A DNA stretch of 64,000 bases. Origin: Tolypothrix sp. NIES-4075 (GTDB lineage: Bacteria; Cyanobacteriota; Cyanobacteriia; Cyanobacteriales; Nostocaceae). Below, piece after piece: positions 34,904-44,380 of the stretch. The stretch is from the NCBI RefSeq assembly GCF_002218085.1, contig NZ_BDUC01000003.1, positions 345,666 through 409,665 on the forward strand. The letters are read 5' to 3'. Position 1 is the stretch's first letter; each line of letters opens with the position of its first letter. The translations under genes were made by a program, and so were the position numbers. The notes under the pieces are model-generated. The model ran no database searches, was not told the origin of the DNA, and was given only the letters and a program-made list of their open reading frames with translations.

Positions 34904-35773
34904 TTAACGTCGTCTACCAGAACCAAACGAGCGGCTTGGTGCAGAACGCCTGCCGCTACCGAAACTACTACCAGAAGGACGTCTGATGGTGCTGGATCTG
35001 CCAGAAGGTCTTAAAGTACTGCCGCCATAACCTGAACCGGTGGCGCGACTATTGCCCGTGGAAGGACGCGGTACAGTACGTACATTAGAACTACCAGGAT
35101 ATGACCTTCTAATCGATCCTGTACTGCGGAAAGCAGTCCGATTTCTCTCGACTGCGGGTGGCGCATTGTAACGAGTACGGTAATTACTAACCGCTTCAGT
35201 ATAGCTGCTACCATAGCCGCCGTAGCCTCTCATCAACCCTCCCGGCTGATAAGCAGGTGGTACATAATACTGAGGTCTAAACAACAAACTACCGATCGCC
35301 TGTCCTGCTATATTACCAGCCACAGCTCCAGCAAACGGCGCCCAGAAGCCATTTTGTTGTCTGACTACAACTGTTTCCTGCTGTCCGGTTTGGGGATTTG
35401 TTCTATTTTCGGTGACATTATGGACATATTCAATTTTGAAATCTGGTGTCAAATATAAAGCAGGCTGACCATTTTCTACCTTTAGATAACTTTTCTTACC
35501 TTGCTTAACTTCATCATCGGTAAGCCGTGCCATTTGCAGATTTGGCGATTTAAAAGTTGGCGGCGTACTGCCTAGTAAAAATAGCGTGTACTCTCCATTG
35601 CTATCGTCGAATGTAGCTTGTTGCACATCATACTGACCATCACTCAGCTTAGTGGTAGCTGAAGTTTGGCTAAAGCTCCTAGGTTTAGAAGTGGTAGCTT
35701 GATCTGGACCTCCGCAGCCGACAGTTGTCAAGCACAAACTCAGTGCTAAAAAAACGGCTGTTAATTTACGCAT
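34904..35773 (-). CDS. Lipoprotein with Arg/Ser/Gly-rich C terminus
   Basis: I start at ATG 35773 (MRKLTAVFLALSLCLTTVGC); two further ATGs lie 9 and 15 bases upstream. The N terminus is a lipoprotein signal with lipobox LTTVGC, so the mature protein is lipid-anchored outside the cytoplasm. The middle (TLFLLGSTPPTFKSPNLQMA, LYLTPDFKIEYVHNVTENRT) is globular. A glycine-rich helix (AGAVAGNIAGQAIGSLLF) follows, then about 100 residues rich in R, S and G ending in SFGSGRRR. Function is unknown; related proteins lie next to DUF1517 genes in cyanobacteria. Confidence 0.8.
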   Translation of the reverse strand: MRKLTAVFLALSLCLTTVGCGGPDQATTSKPRSFSQTSATTKLSDGQYDVQQATFDDSNGEYTLFLLGSTPPTFKSPNLQMARLTDDEVKQGKKSYLKVENGQPALYLTPDFKIEYVHNVTENRTNPQTGQQETVVVRQQNGFWAPFAGAVAGNIAGQAIGSLLFRPQYYVPPAYQPGGLMRGYGGYGSSYTEAVSNYRTRYNAPPAVERNRTAFRSTGSIRRSYPGSSNVRTVPRPSTGNSRATGSGYGGSTLRPSGRSSTIRRPSGSSFGSGRRSAPSRSFGSGRRR

Positions 35774-35858
35774 TATTGACATGAGCATTTGACTATTATC
35801 CTATCTTCGAGCTTAACAAGTTATTCATTCAGACAGAAAGTAGGGACTACCCTACAAG

Positions 35859-36443
35859 TTACAAAGGAATCAATTCAGGGTAATATTGCAACAACTGATC
35901 GTTGCTTAGTTCGTCACCTAACTGCGCGGGCGAAAAATGCACCTGAATTGCTCTTAGTTTATGTTTGTAGTGCAAGTTTATAATCGCTTTCAATCCATCT
36001 TTAAGCGCCTGAATGTTAGAAAGGTCGTTTTCTAATTCTGGTACTTCTCCTTCATAAGCTAATGTAATCATTACAATTACATTGCGCGTCACAGGTATAG
36101 ATAAAGGTTCATTCAACCCAGAGTTAGAACTCAAACCTGGTTCACTCAGAAAACGTTCGGCGGAGTCGGTAAATAATTCATTTATATAATCTCCCGCCTC
36201 ACCTTCGCTCCAAAATACATCTCCTTCATTCGCCGCAGAAGTCCAATATTCATCGTATTGCAGTAGAGTTTGGCAGAGTTCTACCAATCCTTCTCCTAAA
36301 ACTTCTATGTCGCCATCGACATCAATTGCTTGGCGTGCCCCCCGATTTAATTGTCCCAAAATCGGTGCCACTTCAGATCCTGCTAAATGTATAAATAGGC
36401 GACAGACTACATAGCGAGTCCTACCCATCATTTTATTAAACAT
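35859..36443 (-). CDS. DUF1517 family protein
   Basis: A 194-residue soluble protein (MFNKMMGRTRYVVCRLFIHL) with GEGLVELCQTLLQYDEYWTS in the middle and NVIVMITLAYEGEVPELEND later, ending in the motif LRAIQVHFSPAQLGDELSND. This fits DUF1517, a cyanobacterial and plant family in which members are usually longer with an N-terminal membrane region; only the soluble core is present here. Function is unknown. It is 70 bases upstream of the lipoprotein gene in the same direction and may share its transcript. Confidence 0.8.
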   Translation of the reverse strand: MFNKMMGRTRYVVCRLFIHLAGSEVAPILGQLNRGARQAIDVDGDIEVLGEGLVELCQTLLQYDEYWTSAANEGDVFWSEGEAGDYINELFTDSAERFLSEPGLSSNSGLNEPLSIPVTRNVIVMITLAYEGEVPELENDLSNIQALKDGLKAIINLHYKHKLRAIQVHFSPAQLGDELSNDQLLQYYPELIPL

Positions 36444-36549
36444 TTTTTCTCCTTCAATTTGTTAGTTGTTAGTCGTTAGTTCTTGGTTAAAGTGTAAGTA
36501 ATGGTTATTGCGTTTTCCTCCTTTTCATTTTTTTTTCTTTAAATTCCCC

Positions 36550-38109
36550 CTAACTAATAGAATGAAACCCTTTAACAAAATCTACAATTGTCTTTACAGA
36601 AGGTAGTATAACATTGGCAGATGTATTAGAGCTTTCATCATATGAAGCATTAATTGCTCCACGATTAATAAATTTTTTACCAAAGTTGGGATGGTCATGC
36701 ACAATCAAAGTGTGAGCGCTGGAATTTGTTAATATAGTTTGGGTAGGTGTTTGGAAGAAGTTGACTTTTGCTGCTATTTCTAGAATTTTTTGCATTTGTC
36801 TAATTACATCGGCATTATTTCTAGCTTCTTCTATCAAAGCAGATAATTGCTTGGCGCGATCGCTCTTATTTTCTCGCTGGGTAGAGATATCTTCACGATT
36901 AATTATTTCTACAACTGCATGAATATTTCTTTGGGTAGTTGCGGCATCTTTAAAAGGAAGAATCGCAATGTAAGCTGTGGGAAATAACGCTGCGTCGCTA
37001 TCTACTCGAAAGGTGAAAACAGTCCGACGCCGCCCGATTTCCATGCTGGGGGGTTGTCTGAGTTGCCGATATTGCTGGGATATTTGATAATAAGCGCCAG
37101 CAAGGGCAAAATGTGCTTCTGGTTCTAGAGCCGCATCTACGATAATGCGGATTGTTGGCGGAGTTTCGTTAAAAAAGTCTGGTGAGTCAACAGAGGTGAA
37201 ATGTTGGATAATTGAGCGATCGCCTGTCGGACTCAGGTCAACCCATTCGCAAGTTATACCTTCAGTTTTTAAACCAAATCGTGAGGTAGCGTAAAGTTTT
37301 GCCCCAGTTAAAGTTGCTCCGGTTAAATCTGCACCTACCCATTCTGCCTTAATTAATTTTGCTTCTGATAAATCGGCGTGTACCAAACTTGCGTTGGTTA
37401 AATTAGCATTAGTCAAGTCTGCACCAATTAAGTTTGCGCCACTCAATTTTGCCTCGCTTAAATCTGCCCATCGCAGATTCGCACCGCTTAAATCTGCCCA
37501 TCGCAGATTCGCTCCACTCAAGTTAGCTCCTTTGAGGTTAGCTGCTTTGAGATTCGCTTGTCTGAATTCGGCTTCTCGGAAATTTGCACTTTCTAGGTCA
37601 GTACGACTCAGATCGGTGACGTTGAAATTAGCTTGCTCGCAATTGGCTTGCGTCAAAGAAGCACCTCTCAAGTTCGCCTCACTCAAATTAGCACGACAAA
37701 GTACGGTGTGACGCAGTGTCGCTTCTCGTAAATCGGCGCTGCTGAGGTTTGCTTCTAAAAGGTCAGCATGACTGAGATTAGCGCGAATTAACTCGGCGCG
37801 AATCAGCGTTGCAAATCTGAGATTAGCGCGACTAAGATCGGCGCGAATTAAATTTGCAACATTGAAACTGGCGCCCTTTAAGATAGCATCGCTGAGATTG
37901 GCACCACTCAATCTTGCTACATTCAGCTTGGCATAGCTTAAATTTGCTTGACAGAGATTTGCACCACTGAGGTTGACTACACTCAAGTTAGCTTCGGTGA
38001 AATTCGCACCACTGAGTTTAGTGCCACTCAGATTCGCTTCCGAAAGGTCAACACCACTAAAGTCTATGACTCCGAAAGCGTATTTTTCCAGTAATTCCTC
38101 TACAGTCAT
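36550..38109 (-). CDS. Pentapeptide-repeat protein with C-terminal domain
   Basis: I start at ATG 38109 (MTVEELLEKYAFGVIDFSGV), with AGGGG upstream; the GTG nine bases earlier is weaker. Residues 15-265 are close to fifty consecutive pentapeptide units (A(D/N)LSx), forming a right-handed quadrilateral beta helix. The last 250 residues are a different domain (IRIIVDAALEPEAHFALAGA, FRVDSDAALFPTAYIAILPF) with a helical segment and no recognised family. Cytoplasmic. Pentapeptide helices often mediate protein contacts. The gene is divergent from tyrA. Confidence 0.88.
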   Translation of the reverse strand: MTVEELLEKYAFGVIDFSGVDLSEANLSGTKLSGANFTEANLSVVNLSGANLCQANLSYAKLNVARLSGANLSDAILKGASFNVANLIRADLSRANLRFATLIRAELIRANLSHADLLEANLSSADLREATLRHTVLCRANLSEANLRGASLTQANCEQANFNVTDLSRTDLESANFREAEFRQANLKAANLKGANLSGANLRWADLSGANLRWADLSEAKLSGANLIGADLTNANLTNASLVHADLSEAKLIKAEWVGADLTGATLTGAKLYATSRFGLKTEGITCEWVDLSPTGDRSIIQHFTSVDSPDFFNETPPTIRIIVDAALEPEAHFALAGAYYQISQQYRQLRQPPSMEIGRRRTVFTFRVDSDAALFPTAYIAILPFKDAATTQRNIHAVVEIINREDISTQRENKSDRAKQLSALIEEARNNADVIRQMQKILEIAAKVNFFQTPTQTILTNSSAHTLIVHDHPNFGKKFINRGAINASYDESSNTSANVILPSVKTIVDFVKGFHSIS

Positions 38110-38185
38110 GAATGTCACCCCTCGAATGCCAAGGCTAATAGTTGGTATATGTAGAAATTAGGTAAAAGCGATGTGAAAATCACAG

Positions 38186-39025
38186 ATGAATATTGGTATT
38201 TTAGGATTGGGACTGATAGGTGGCTCTTTAGGTTGGGATTTGCGATCGCAAGGACATCATGTTTTAGGTGTCAGCCGTCGTGAATCGACTTGTTCTAGAG
38301 CGATCGCTCTCGGTAGTGTTTCCGAAGCTTCAGTTGACATGAGCCTGCTGTCAGCAGCAGATGTGGTATTTATTTGCACACCTCTAGGGCTTATTGTTCC
38401 CAAATTTGAGGAATTAATCGCTTATTTGCCCCATACTACAATCGTTACTGATGTCGGTTCGGTGAAAGCACCGATAGTGAAAGCACTTTCTCCACTTTGG
38501 GATAATTTTATCGGCGGTCATCCAATGGCAGGAAACACAGATAATGGCATTGAAGCGCGAGAAAGTAATTTATTTGTCAACAAGCCTTATGTGTTGACAC
38601 CGATATCGACAACACCAACTTATGCAGTTGAAGTTGTGGAGAAAATTGTGCGATCGCTTAATGCAAATATCTACCATTGTCAGCCAGAACAACACGACCG
38701 CGCTGTTAGTTGGATTTCTCATTTACCAGTAATGGTTAGTGGTTCGTTGATTGCTGCTTGCATGAGTGAAACTGACTCAGAGGTATTGAAATTAGCCCAA
38801 AAATTTGCAAGTTCCGGCTTTAAAGATACAAGTCGCGTCGGTGGCGGAAATCCTGAATTAGGCTTAATGATGGCACGATATAATCGCCAAGCATTGCTTA
38901 ATTCCCTGCAACAATATCGCCACAAAATTGACGATTTAATTAACTTAATTGACCAAGAAGATTGGACGACGCTTGAAGAAAAGCTGAACTTAAATCACAA
39001 AGCACGACCTGATTTTCTTGAATAA
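38186..39025 (+). CDS. tyrA: Prephenate/arogenate dehydrogenase
   Basis: A 279-residue TyrA with an N-terminal dinucleotide-binding motif (MNIGILGLGLIGGSLGWDL, GxGxxG) and catalytic-region motifs GGHPMAGNTDNGIEAR, HCQPEQHDRAVSWISHLPVM and FKDTSRVGGGNPELG. Cyanobacterial members are usually NADP-dependent arogenate dehydrogenases making tyrosine; the sequence does not decide between prephenate and arogenate. No chorismate mutase or ACT domain is fused. A short palindrome (GCGCTTCAGCGCTGAAGCGC) follows the stop codon at about 39040. Confidence 0.95.
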   Translation: MNIGILGLGLIGGSLGWDLRSQGHHVLGVSRRESTCSRAIALGSVSEASVDMSLLSAADVVFICTPLGLIVPKFEELIAYLPHTTIVTDVGSVKAPIVKALSPLWDNFIGGHPMAGNTDNGIEARESNLFVNKPYVLTPISTTPTYAVEVVEKIVRSLNANIYHCQPEQHDRAVSWISHLPVMVSGSLIAACMSETDSEVLKLAQKFASSGFKDTSRVGGGNPELGLMMARYNRQALLNSLQQYRHKIDDLINLIDQEDWTTLEEKLNLNHKARPDFLE

Positions 39026-39213
39026 TCTACCGTAGTCGGCGCTTCAGCGCTGAAGCGCTAACTACAACAAATATATAATTTAAATGGGCTTGCTGATTTT
39101 GAAATATGAATTTGTCTCACGCAGAGTCACAGAGTCGCAGAGAGTAAGAGTTTGAGATTTTAATTCAGCAATGCCATTTAAATCATCGTAGTTTACTCAT
39201 TGAGGTTATTTCA

Positions 39214-39801
39214 ATGATTTCCCAAACAGAAAACCGCTTTTACACCCCAGAAGAATATCTGGAGTTAGAAGAAAAAGCTGAAGAAAGAAGTGAATATATA
39301 AATGGAGAAATTAGACTCATGCCAGGAGGTACAACCAACCACAATAAGATTGCACTTAATTTTTGCAGAAAATTTCCTTCTACGGTGCAAGGTCAAGATT
39401 ACGACATATATATGGTTGATGTAAAGTTATGGATACCGAATTATCGTATCTACACTTACCCAGATATTATGGTCATCAAAGGTGAACCTGTTTATGAAGG
39501 AACAGGCACAACAAAGATAACTAACCCATTATTAATAGTTGAAGTTTTATCAAATTCAACTAAAAATTATGACAAAACAGACAAATTTAAATATTACCGT
39601 TCAATTCCTGACTTTGAGGAATATATTATGATTGATCAATATACTTTTTCGGTGGAACAATTTGCTAAAAAAGCAGCCAGAGAATGGATTTTTAAGGAAT
39701 ATGAAGGGGAAGATGCAATTTTAGGATTAAATTCTCTCGATTTCCAAATTTCCTTGCAGGAGATTTACGAGCGGGTTAATTTCGACTTGAGCGAGGAATA
39801 A
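39214..39801 (+). CDS. Uma2 family (PD-(D/E)XK-like) protein
   Basis: A 195-residue Uma2 protein: FYTPEEYLELEEKAEERSEY carries the first acidic residue, then YTYPDIMVIKGEP and LLIVEVLSNSTKNYDKTDKF with the D...ExK-type core (PDIM, VEV, DKTDK) and YYRSIPDFEEYIMIDQ. The family has a restriction-endonuclease-like fold and is hugely expanded in cyanobacteria; its role is unknown. All core residues look intact, so this copy may be active. Confidence 0.88.
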   Translation: MISQTENRFYTPEEYLELEEKAEERSEYINGEIRLMPGGTTNHNKIALNFCRKFPSTVQGQDYDIYMVDVKLWIPNYRIYTYPDIMVIKGEPVYEGTGTTKITNPLLIVEVLSNSTKNYDKTDKFKYYRSIPDFEEYIMIDQYTFSVEQFAKKAAREWIFKEYEGEDAILGLNSLDFQISLQEIYERVNFDLSEE

Positions 39802-39924
39802 GAAACGAACCGCAAAGACGCAAAGAGCGCATTCGCGCAGCGTCTCCGTAAGGAGAAGAAAAGAGAAAAAGAGAGTTATTACGAATGATTTATAATTCCT
39901 ATATGCTGATTAGTTATCAAGATG

Positions 39925-39951
39925 TAGAGACGACGATTTATCGCGTCTCTA
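39925..39951. repeat. TAGAGACG palindrome, copy 4
   Basis: TAGAGACG at 39925-39932 faces CGTCTCTA at 39944-39951, with GAT...ATC inside. It sits between the two Uma2 frames. Confidence 0.7.
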
Positions 39952-39985
39952 GAAAAGTTTCAGGTAACGCATAATTAATTAACAG

Positions 39986-40234
39986 ATGTCTATTGAAGTA
40001 GCCGATTCTAGTCTGAAATACGATCGCCAAGTGAAAGCTTTAGCTTATGCTAAATCAGGTATTGGTGATTACTGGATTTTAGATGTAAATCAGCGTAAAC
40101 TGCATGTATATCGCTTACCGAGTCCAGATGGTTATCAAAGTGAAACGATACTTTCCGAAGATGTAACAATTTCACCGCTTCCATTTGCTGATTGTGCGAT
40201 CGCTCTACGGGAATTATTGCGATCGGCTAGTTAA
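39986..40234 (+). pseudogene. C-terminal fragment of a second Uma2 gene
   Basis: An 82-residue frame beginning MSIEVADSSLKYDRQVKALA and continuing YAKSGIGDYWILDVNQRKLH and FADCAIALRELL. This corresponds to the second half of Uma2 proteins (EVxxSSLxxDRxxKxxxYAxxGIxEYWxVD). The N-terminal half with the first catalytic acid is absent, so it is a remnant unless it works as a partial protein. It starts 35 bases after a palindromic repeat, which may mark the deletion point. Confidence 0.7.
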
Positions 40235-40259
40235 TCAAGCATAAATGTGTAAAGTGCTA

Positions 40260-42188
40260 CTAAGTCGTCGAAGAAACACCGCACACAACCCGAAAACCGA
40301 AATAGCCGTAAACGCCAATCGCAAAGTTTTTGCCACGATACGCAGAACGGCAGTCTCCAGAATTAACATGCCACGAACCACCGCGCAGCACTTGTAAGCA
40401 ATTATCATTTTCGCTAACCCAAACCTTCCCGTCGGTGGGCGCTTCGTTATAATGATGCCACTCATCCTGACACCATTCCCATACATTACCATGCATATCA
40501 AATAAACCAAAGGCGTTTGCTGGAAAAATTCCCACATCTGTTGTTTGCTCACGATATTGACCCTTTATCCCTGAGCCATAAGTGTACTTACCGTTATAGT
40601 TTGCCAAATCGGTTGTAATCGTTTCACCAAAATAAAACGGAGTAATTGTTCCAGCCCGACAAGCGTATTCCCATTCTGCTTCACTGGGCAAGCGATAGTT
40701 TTTCCCAGTCTTGTTAGACAGTCTGGCACAAAACTCAATTGCATGATTCCAAGAAACGCACTCAACAGGTCGATTAGCACCTTTGAAGTTGGATGGATCT
40801 AGCTCTAAATCAATTTTCACCTTTTCCAGAACGGCAACAGCTGCCCATTGAGCTTGCGTGACCGGAAATTTACCCATAAAGAAGGGTTGAACGGTGACGG
40901 TATGCTGTGGACTTTCACTATCACGTCGTTCTGGCTCATTCTCTGGTGAACCCATAAGAAACTTACCACCGGGAATTGCAACCATCTCCAGAACTACATT
41001 ATTACCCAAGTCTTCTGTAAAAAACTCGGCTCGTCCACGACTATTATTAATGCGTTCTCCCTTAGCATTCACCGTCACCACATCAAATTCAAACTGTTTA
41101 ACAGAAGAAGTCGATTTTCGCTGCCCAATAATTCGTTCTTCTATTGATGCTACATCTTCATCTTTCAGCCCTAAATGTTGCTGATAGTCTCTCAGGTCAT
41201 TAAGCGTAGTTTCGCTTAAAGTTGTCTCAACTTCGATTGCCTCAAGCAGGGTTTCCTCGTACTCTGCTAATTTCCGCTGATACTCCTGATATGGTTGTTG
41301 AACTTCAGCTTCGATCGCGTCAGCAACTTCTGGGGCAAGTTTTAACTTCAGACGCAATGAGTTTAACAGACGACGAGCAGGGATAGAAAATTTGCCGCTA
41401 TTCATGCGACTTTCTACTTCTTTGCGATATTTTACTTTTGGGTCATCTTTAGGCGACTTTGCCAGTAAAATCTTATGACCTTCCTCTACAGGATAAAACT
41501 TAGGAGTCATTGCCGGAGACGCTTCAAGCACCTTGCTGCTAGTATACTCATGGAGTTCATCAACAGAAATCCAGCCATCTCCATCTTTATCAGCCGCACC
41601 TTTTTCAATCCCTTCTACTAAATAGCGGGTGTAAATAGATAGTTCTGAACCTTCTTGCTCAAAAGAGTACTGCGTAGAAGTGGAAGAAGTGAGAATTGCC
41701 CTTCCCTTACCGCCTAGCTGCTCTTGCACATTTACGCTATTATCATTTTTGACGGACATTCCTTGAGCGATCGCTCCACTAAAACAACAATCTAGGATTA
41801 TTACCTGTCTTTGAGAGCGGCTATCGTTCATATTATCGTGCAAAACACTAGCAGCGACGGCTGAGGGTGTTACTAGCTTGCCATTTTGTTTTTTAGTACC
41901 GCAAGTTGACAGATAAAGCTTACCTCTGTCATCTTTAATTCCATGCCCAGAAAAGTAAAACAGCAGTAGGTCATCTTTCTGGCGATCGGCAAACAGATGA
42001 TAGATCGCATATGCGATATCATCCGGTTGGGGATTTGTCAGCACCGTGATATCTGATAAAGCAAAGTTCCCCATTTCTGGGTTTACTAAAACTCGCTGCA
42101 TTGCCTCAACATCTTTGACAGCACTTGGTAGCGGGTTTAGACCGTGCTTATACTCACTAACCCCGATCAGTAGTGCTATCTTCGCCAT
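40260..42188 (-). CDS. Caspase (EACC1-associated type) fused to a SUMF1/FGE-like domain
   Basis: I start at ATG 42188 (MAKIALLIGVSEYKHGLNPL), which is the caspase domain's first strand; the longer frame upstream lies within the partner gene. Residues 1-250 are a peptidase C14 caspase with catalytic His82 (YFSGHGIKDD) and Cys135 (IILDCCFSGA). A helical linker spans about 270-370. From about 395 to 640 is a formylglycine-generating-enzyme-like domain (GGKFLMGSPENE, YRLPSEAEWEYACRAG, GLFDMHGNVWEWCQDEW, LRGGSWHVNSGDCRSAYRG, GFRVVC). Caspases paired with EACC1 are predicted conflict or cell-death effectors. The overlap with EACC1 is 32 bases. Confidence 0.92.
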   Translation of the reverse strand: MAKIALLIGVSEYKHGLNPLPSAVKDVEAMQRVLVNPEMGNFALSDITVLTNPQPDDIAYAIYHLFADRQKDDLLLFYFSGHGIKDDRGKLYLSTCGTKKQNGKLVTPSAVAASVLHDNMNDSRSQRQVIILDCCFSGAIAQGMSVKNDNSVNVQEQLGGKGRAILTSSTSTQYSFEQEGSELSIYTRYLVEGIEKGAADKDGDGWISVDELHEYTSSKVLEASPAMTPKFYPVEEGHKILLAKSPKDDPKVKYRKEVESRMNSGKFSIPARRLLNSLRLKLKLAPEVADAIEAEVQQPYQEYQRKLAEYEETLLEAIEVETTLSETTLNDLRDYQQHLGLKDEDVASIEERIIGQRKSTSSVKQFEFDVVTVNAKGERINNSRGRAEFFTEDLGNNVVLEMVAIPGGKFLMGSPENEPERRDSESPQHTVTVQPFFMGKFPVTQAQWAAVAVLEKVKIDLELDPSNFKGANRPVECVSWNHAIEFCARLSNKTGKNYRLPSEAEWEYACRAGTITPFYFGETITTDLANYNGKYTYGSGIKGQYREQTTDVGIFPANAFGLFDMHGNVWEWCQDEWHHYNEAPTDGKVWVSENDNCLQVLRGGSWHVNSGDCRSAYRGKNFAIGVYGYFGFRVVCGVSSTT

Positions 42189-42591
42189 CTTTACTATCTG
42201 ATGTATTTTTGGTATTGTTGAGAAAATCCTGCGCTTGCTGCATAGCGAATTCAAACTCTTTGCGACTACCCGCTTCTAAGTTGATTTCTCTGCCGTCAGG
42301 AGTTTTAAGTGCCAGCTTAATTGGTTTGTTGCCGAAGCGATCGCTCAAAAATCCAAACAAAGCTTTTACGTTGGCTGGTTTAACTTCTGCACTTAACACC
42401 CCCCACAAAAAACCCCCCAAAGCCTTTGCACTTCGCGGGGTTTCTGTAACTGCCACTAAATCTGCTTCTTCTACCCCATCCACCTCTCTAACCTGCGGTA
42501 GCAAATTTTCCACTTCTGCTTGCAACTCTTGGTCATCTAAATCCGGATCTGATAAGGAAATTGTCACCTGAACATTAGATGTGGTTGCCAT
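42157..42591 (-). CDS. EACC1-like effector-associated constant component
   Basis: A 144-residue protein: NVQVTISLSDPDLDDQELQA, then a region LPQVREVDGVEEADLVAV, a middle helix (LGGFLWGVLSAEVKPANVKA) and a C-terminal strand with KPIKLALKTPDGREINLEAG. This order is that of EACC1, a small component placed next to caspase or trypsin effectors in NTP-dependent conflict systems described by Aravind and colleagues. It overlaps the caspase start by 32 bases in another frame. I recognised it by motif and context together; motif alone would be less certain. Confidence 0.8.
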   Translation of the reverse strand: MATTSNVQVTISLSDPDLDDQELQAEVENLLPQVREVDGVEEADLVAVTETPRSAKALGGFLWGVLSAEVKPANVKALFGFLSDRFGNKPIKLALKTPDGREINLEAGSRKEFEFAMQQAQDFLNNTKNTSDSKDGEDSTTDRG

Positions 42592-42803
42592 ATTAATCGC
42601 CTAAATAGTTTCAGTAGCTTCTCTAAGAAATTGTATAGGTTATTCTGGTATATCTAAGGAATATCCGGGCAAAAAACTCTTAACTGTATTAAAAAACTAT
42701 AAATTATCCTCTTCACACTGATGCCACAGTCCTGACACAGAAACGTCATAATGTATATCTAGATTAAGACTATATCTAGATATTCTTATATCTTTCCAGA
42801 CAA

Positions 42804-44054
42804 ATGCAAAACCAACCACAAGACAAAGATAATTTTAACGCTTATTCTCAAAAAACCTCTAACGCTGCACCTTGGAAGAAAACAGCTTTTAATCTATCGT
42901 TGGTGCTGCTGGGATCGGGTATGACATTTGCCGGCGGTTATTTGGCATCGCACCAGCAAGACATATCTCAAAGCGCATCTAAGTTGGCAGTGAGTCCGGT
43001 AAATGCTGCCCCTCCAATACCTGCTTCTACAGATCCTAATTTTATCACCGGGGTTGTGCAAAACGTCGGTACAGCGGTAGTACGAATTGAGTCTTCCCGA
43101 ACTGTAAAAACCCAGTTACCAGAAGAATTTAACGATCCAGCTTTCCGACGCTTCTTTGGATCTCAACTACCAACTTCACCAGAAAACCGGGTGCAACGGG
43201 GTACCGGCTCTGGTTTCATTATCGGTGCTGATGGTCGCATTTTGACCAATGCCCATGTGGTGGATGGCGCAGATACGGTAAAGGTTATACTCAAAGATGG
43301 GCGCAGCTTCCAAGGTAAGGTGATGGGTAAAGATGAGTTAACAGATGTCGCTGTTGTCAAGATTCAAGCAGAGAATTTGCCGACAGTGAAATTGGGTAAC
43401 TCAGATCAGCTACAACCAGGACAATGGGCGATCGCGATCGGTAATCCTCTCGGTCTTGACAATACCGTAACTACCGGCATCATCAGCGCTACCGGACGCA
43501 CTAGCAATCAAATTGGCGCTCCCGACCGCCGAGTACAGTATATTCAAACAGATGCCGCAATTAACCCAGGTAACTCTGGTGGACCTCTGCTGAATGCCCG
43601 TGGCGAGGTAATTGGCATGAATACAGCTATAATTCAAGGAGCGCAAGGATTAGGTTTTGCGATTCCGATCAATACAGCGCAACACATTTCTCAGCAACTC
43701 ATCAGTACAGGCAAAGTACAACATCCTTATCTGGGAATTCAGATGCAGGCTTTGACACCTGAGTTAAAGCAAAACATCAACTCAGATCCCAATAGCGGTT
43801 TGACCGTGAATGAAGATAAAGGTGTGTTAGTCGTTAAAGTTGTGCCTAACTCACCAGCTGCAACATCGGGAATACGTGCTGGTGATGTAATCGAAAAGCT
43901 AAATGGTCAATCAGTTGCCGATTCTGCCAGCATACAACAAGCAGTAGAAAATAGTCAAATCGGAGCTGATGTGCGCCTAGAATTGCGTCGCAACGGGCAG
44001 AAAATCAATTTATCTGTGCGTCCTGGTGCTTTCCCTGAGCAACAAACGCAATAG
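42804..44054 (+). CDS. HtrA/HhoA/HhoB family serine protease with PDZ domain
   Basis: A 416-residue Deg protease. One N-terminal membrane anchor or signal (NLSLVLLGSGMTFAGGYLAS) is followed by a trypsin-like domain with the triad His (LTNAHVVDGAD), Asp (ELTDVAVVKI) and Ser (INPGNSGGPLLNARG), then one PDZ domain (GVLVVKVVPNSPAATSGIRA through VRLELRRNGQ). Cyanobacteria have three such proteases (HtrA, HhoA, HhoB) for protein quality control in periplasm and thylakoid lumen; which one this is cannot be decided here. It is divergent from the EACC1 gene. Confidence 0.95.
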   Translation: MQNQPQDKDNFNAYSQKTSNAAPWKKTAFNLSLVLLGSGMTFAGGYLASHQQDISQSASKLAVSPVNAAPPIPASTDPNFITGVVQNVGTAVVRIESSRTVKTQLPEEFNDPAFRRFFGSQLPTSPENRVQRGTGSGFIIGADGRILTNAHVVDGADTVKVILKDGRSFQGKVMGKDELTDVAVVKIQAENLPTVKLGNSDQLQPGQWAIAIGNPLGLDNTVTTGIISATGRTSNQIGAPDRRVQYIQTDAAINPGNSGGPLLNARGEVIGMNTAIIQGAQGLGFAIPINTAQHISQQLISTGKVQHPYLGIQMQALTPELKQNINSDPNSGLTVNEDKGVLVVKVVPNSPAATSGIRAGDVIEKLNGQSVADSASIQQAVENSQIGADVRLELRRNGQKINLSVRPGAFPEQQTQ

Positions 44055-44082
44055 ATTTTTGCACCTTCCTTTCTTGACAAGG

Positions 44083-44352
44083 GAGACAAGGTGACAAGGA
44101 GACAAGGAGACAAGGTGACAATTCTTTCTCCCCCTCCCCCCATCTCCCCCTCCATAAATTTTCTGGGATAGGCATGTTTTGCCTGTCCCTATTTTTTTCT
44201 ATGCTGTAAGTGATTAATAGACCTATTGCACTCATTCTATAAATGCACTATGAGTGTGTAAAGGAATGCATTTTTTTTCATACCCCTTTGCCCTTTGCCC
44301 TTTGCCCTTTTTTTCATACCCCTTTGCCCTTTGCCCTTTGCCCTTTTCCCTT
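44083..44352. repeat. Tandem repeats GACAAGGNG and TTTGCCC
   Basis: Copies of a GACAAGG(A/T)GA unit run from about 44083 to 44118. Two blocks of TTTGCCC heptamers lie at about 44286-44309 and 44324-44345, themselves a direct duplication of the 38-base segment beginning TTTTCATACCCC. They separate htrA from the DUF1003 gene and carry no gene. Confidence 0.8.
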
Positions 44353-44380
44353 TTACCCTTCCCCTTACAGGTGTTGAGCT

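Noticed and set aside
37394..37711. 105-codon frame antisense to the pentapeptide-repeat gene
   Set aside because: The repeat makes the complementary frame open; no independent evidence.
42173..42571. 132-codon frame antisense to EACC1
   Set aside because: Shadow of a real gene; Ser/Leu-rich peptide without family features.
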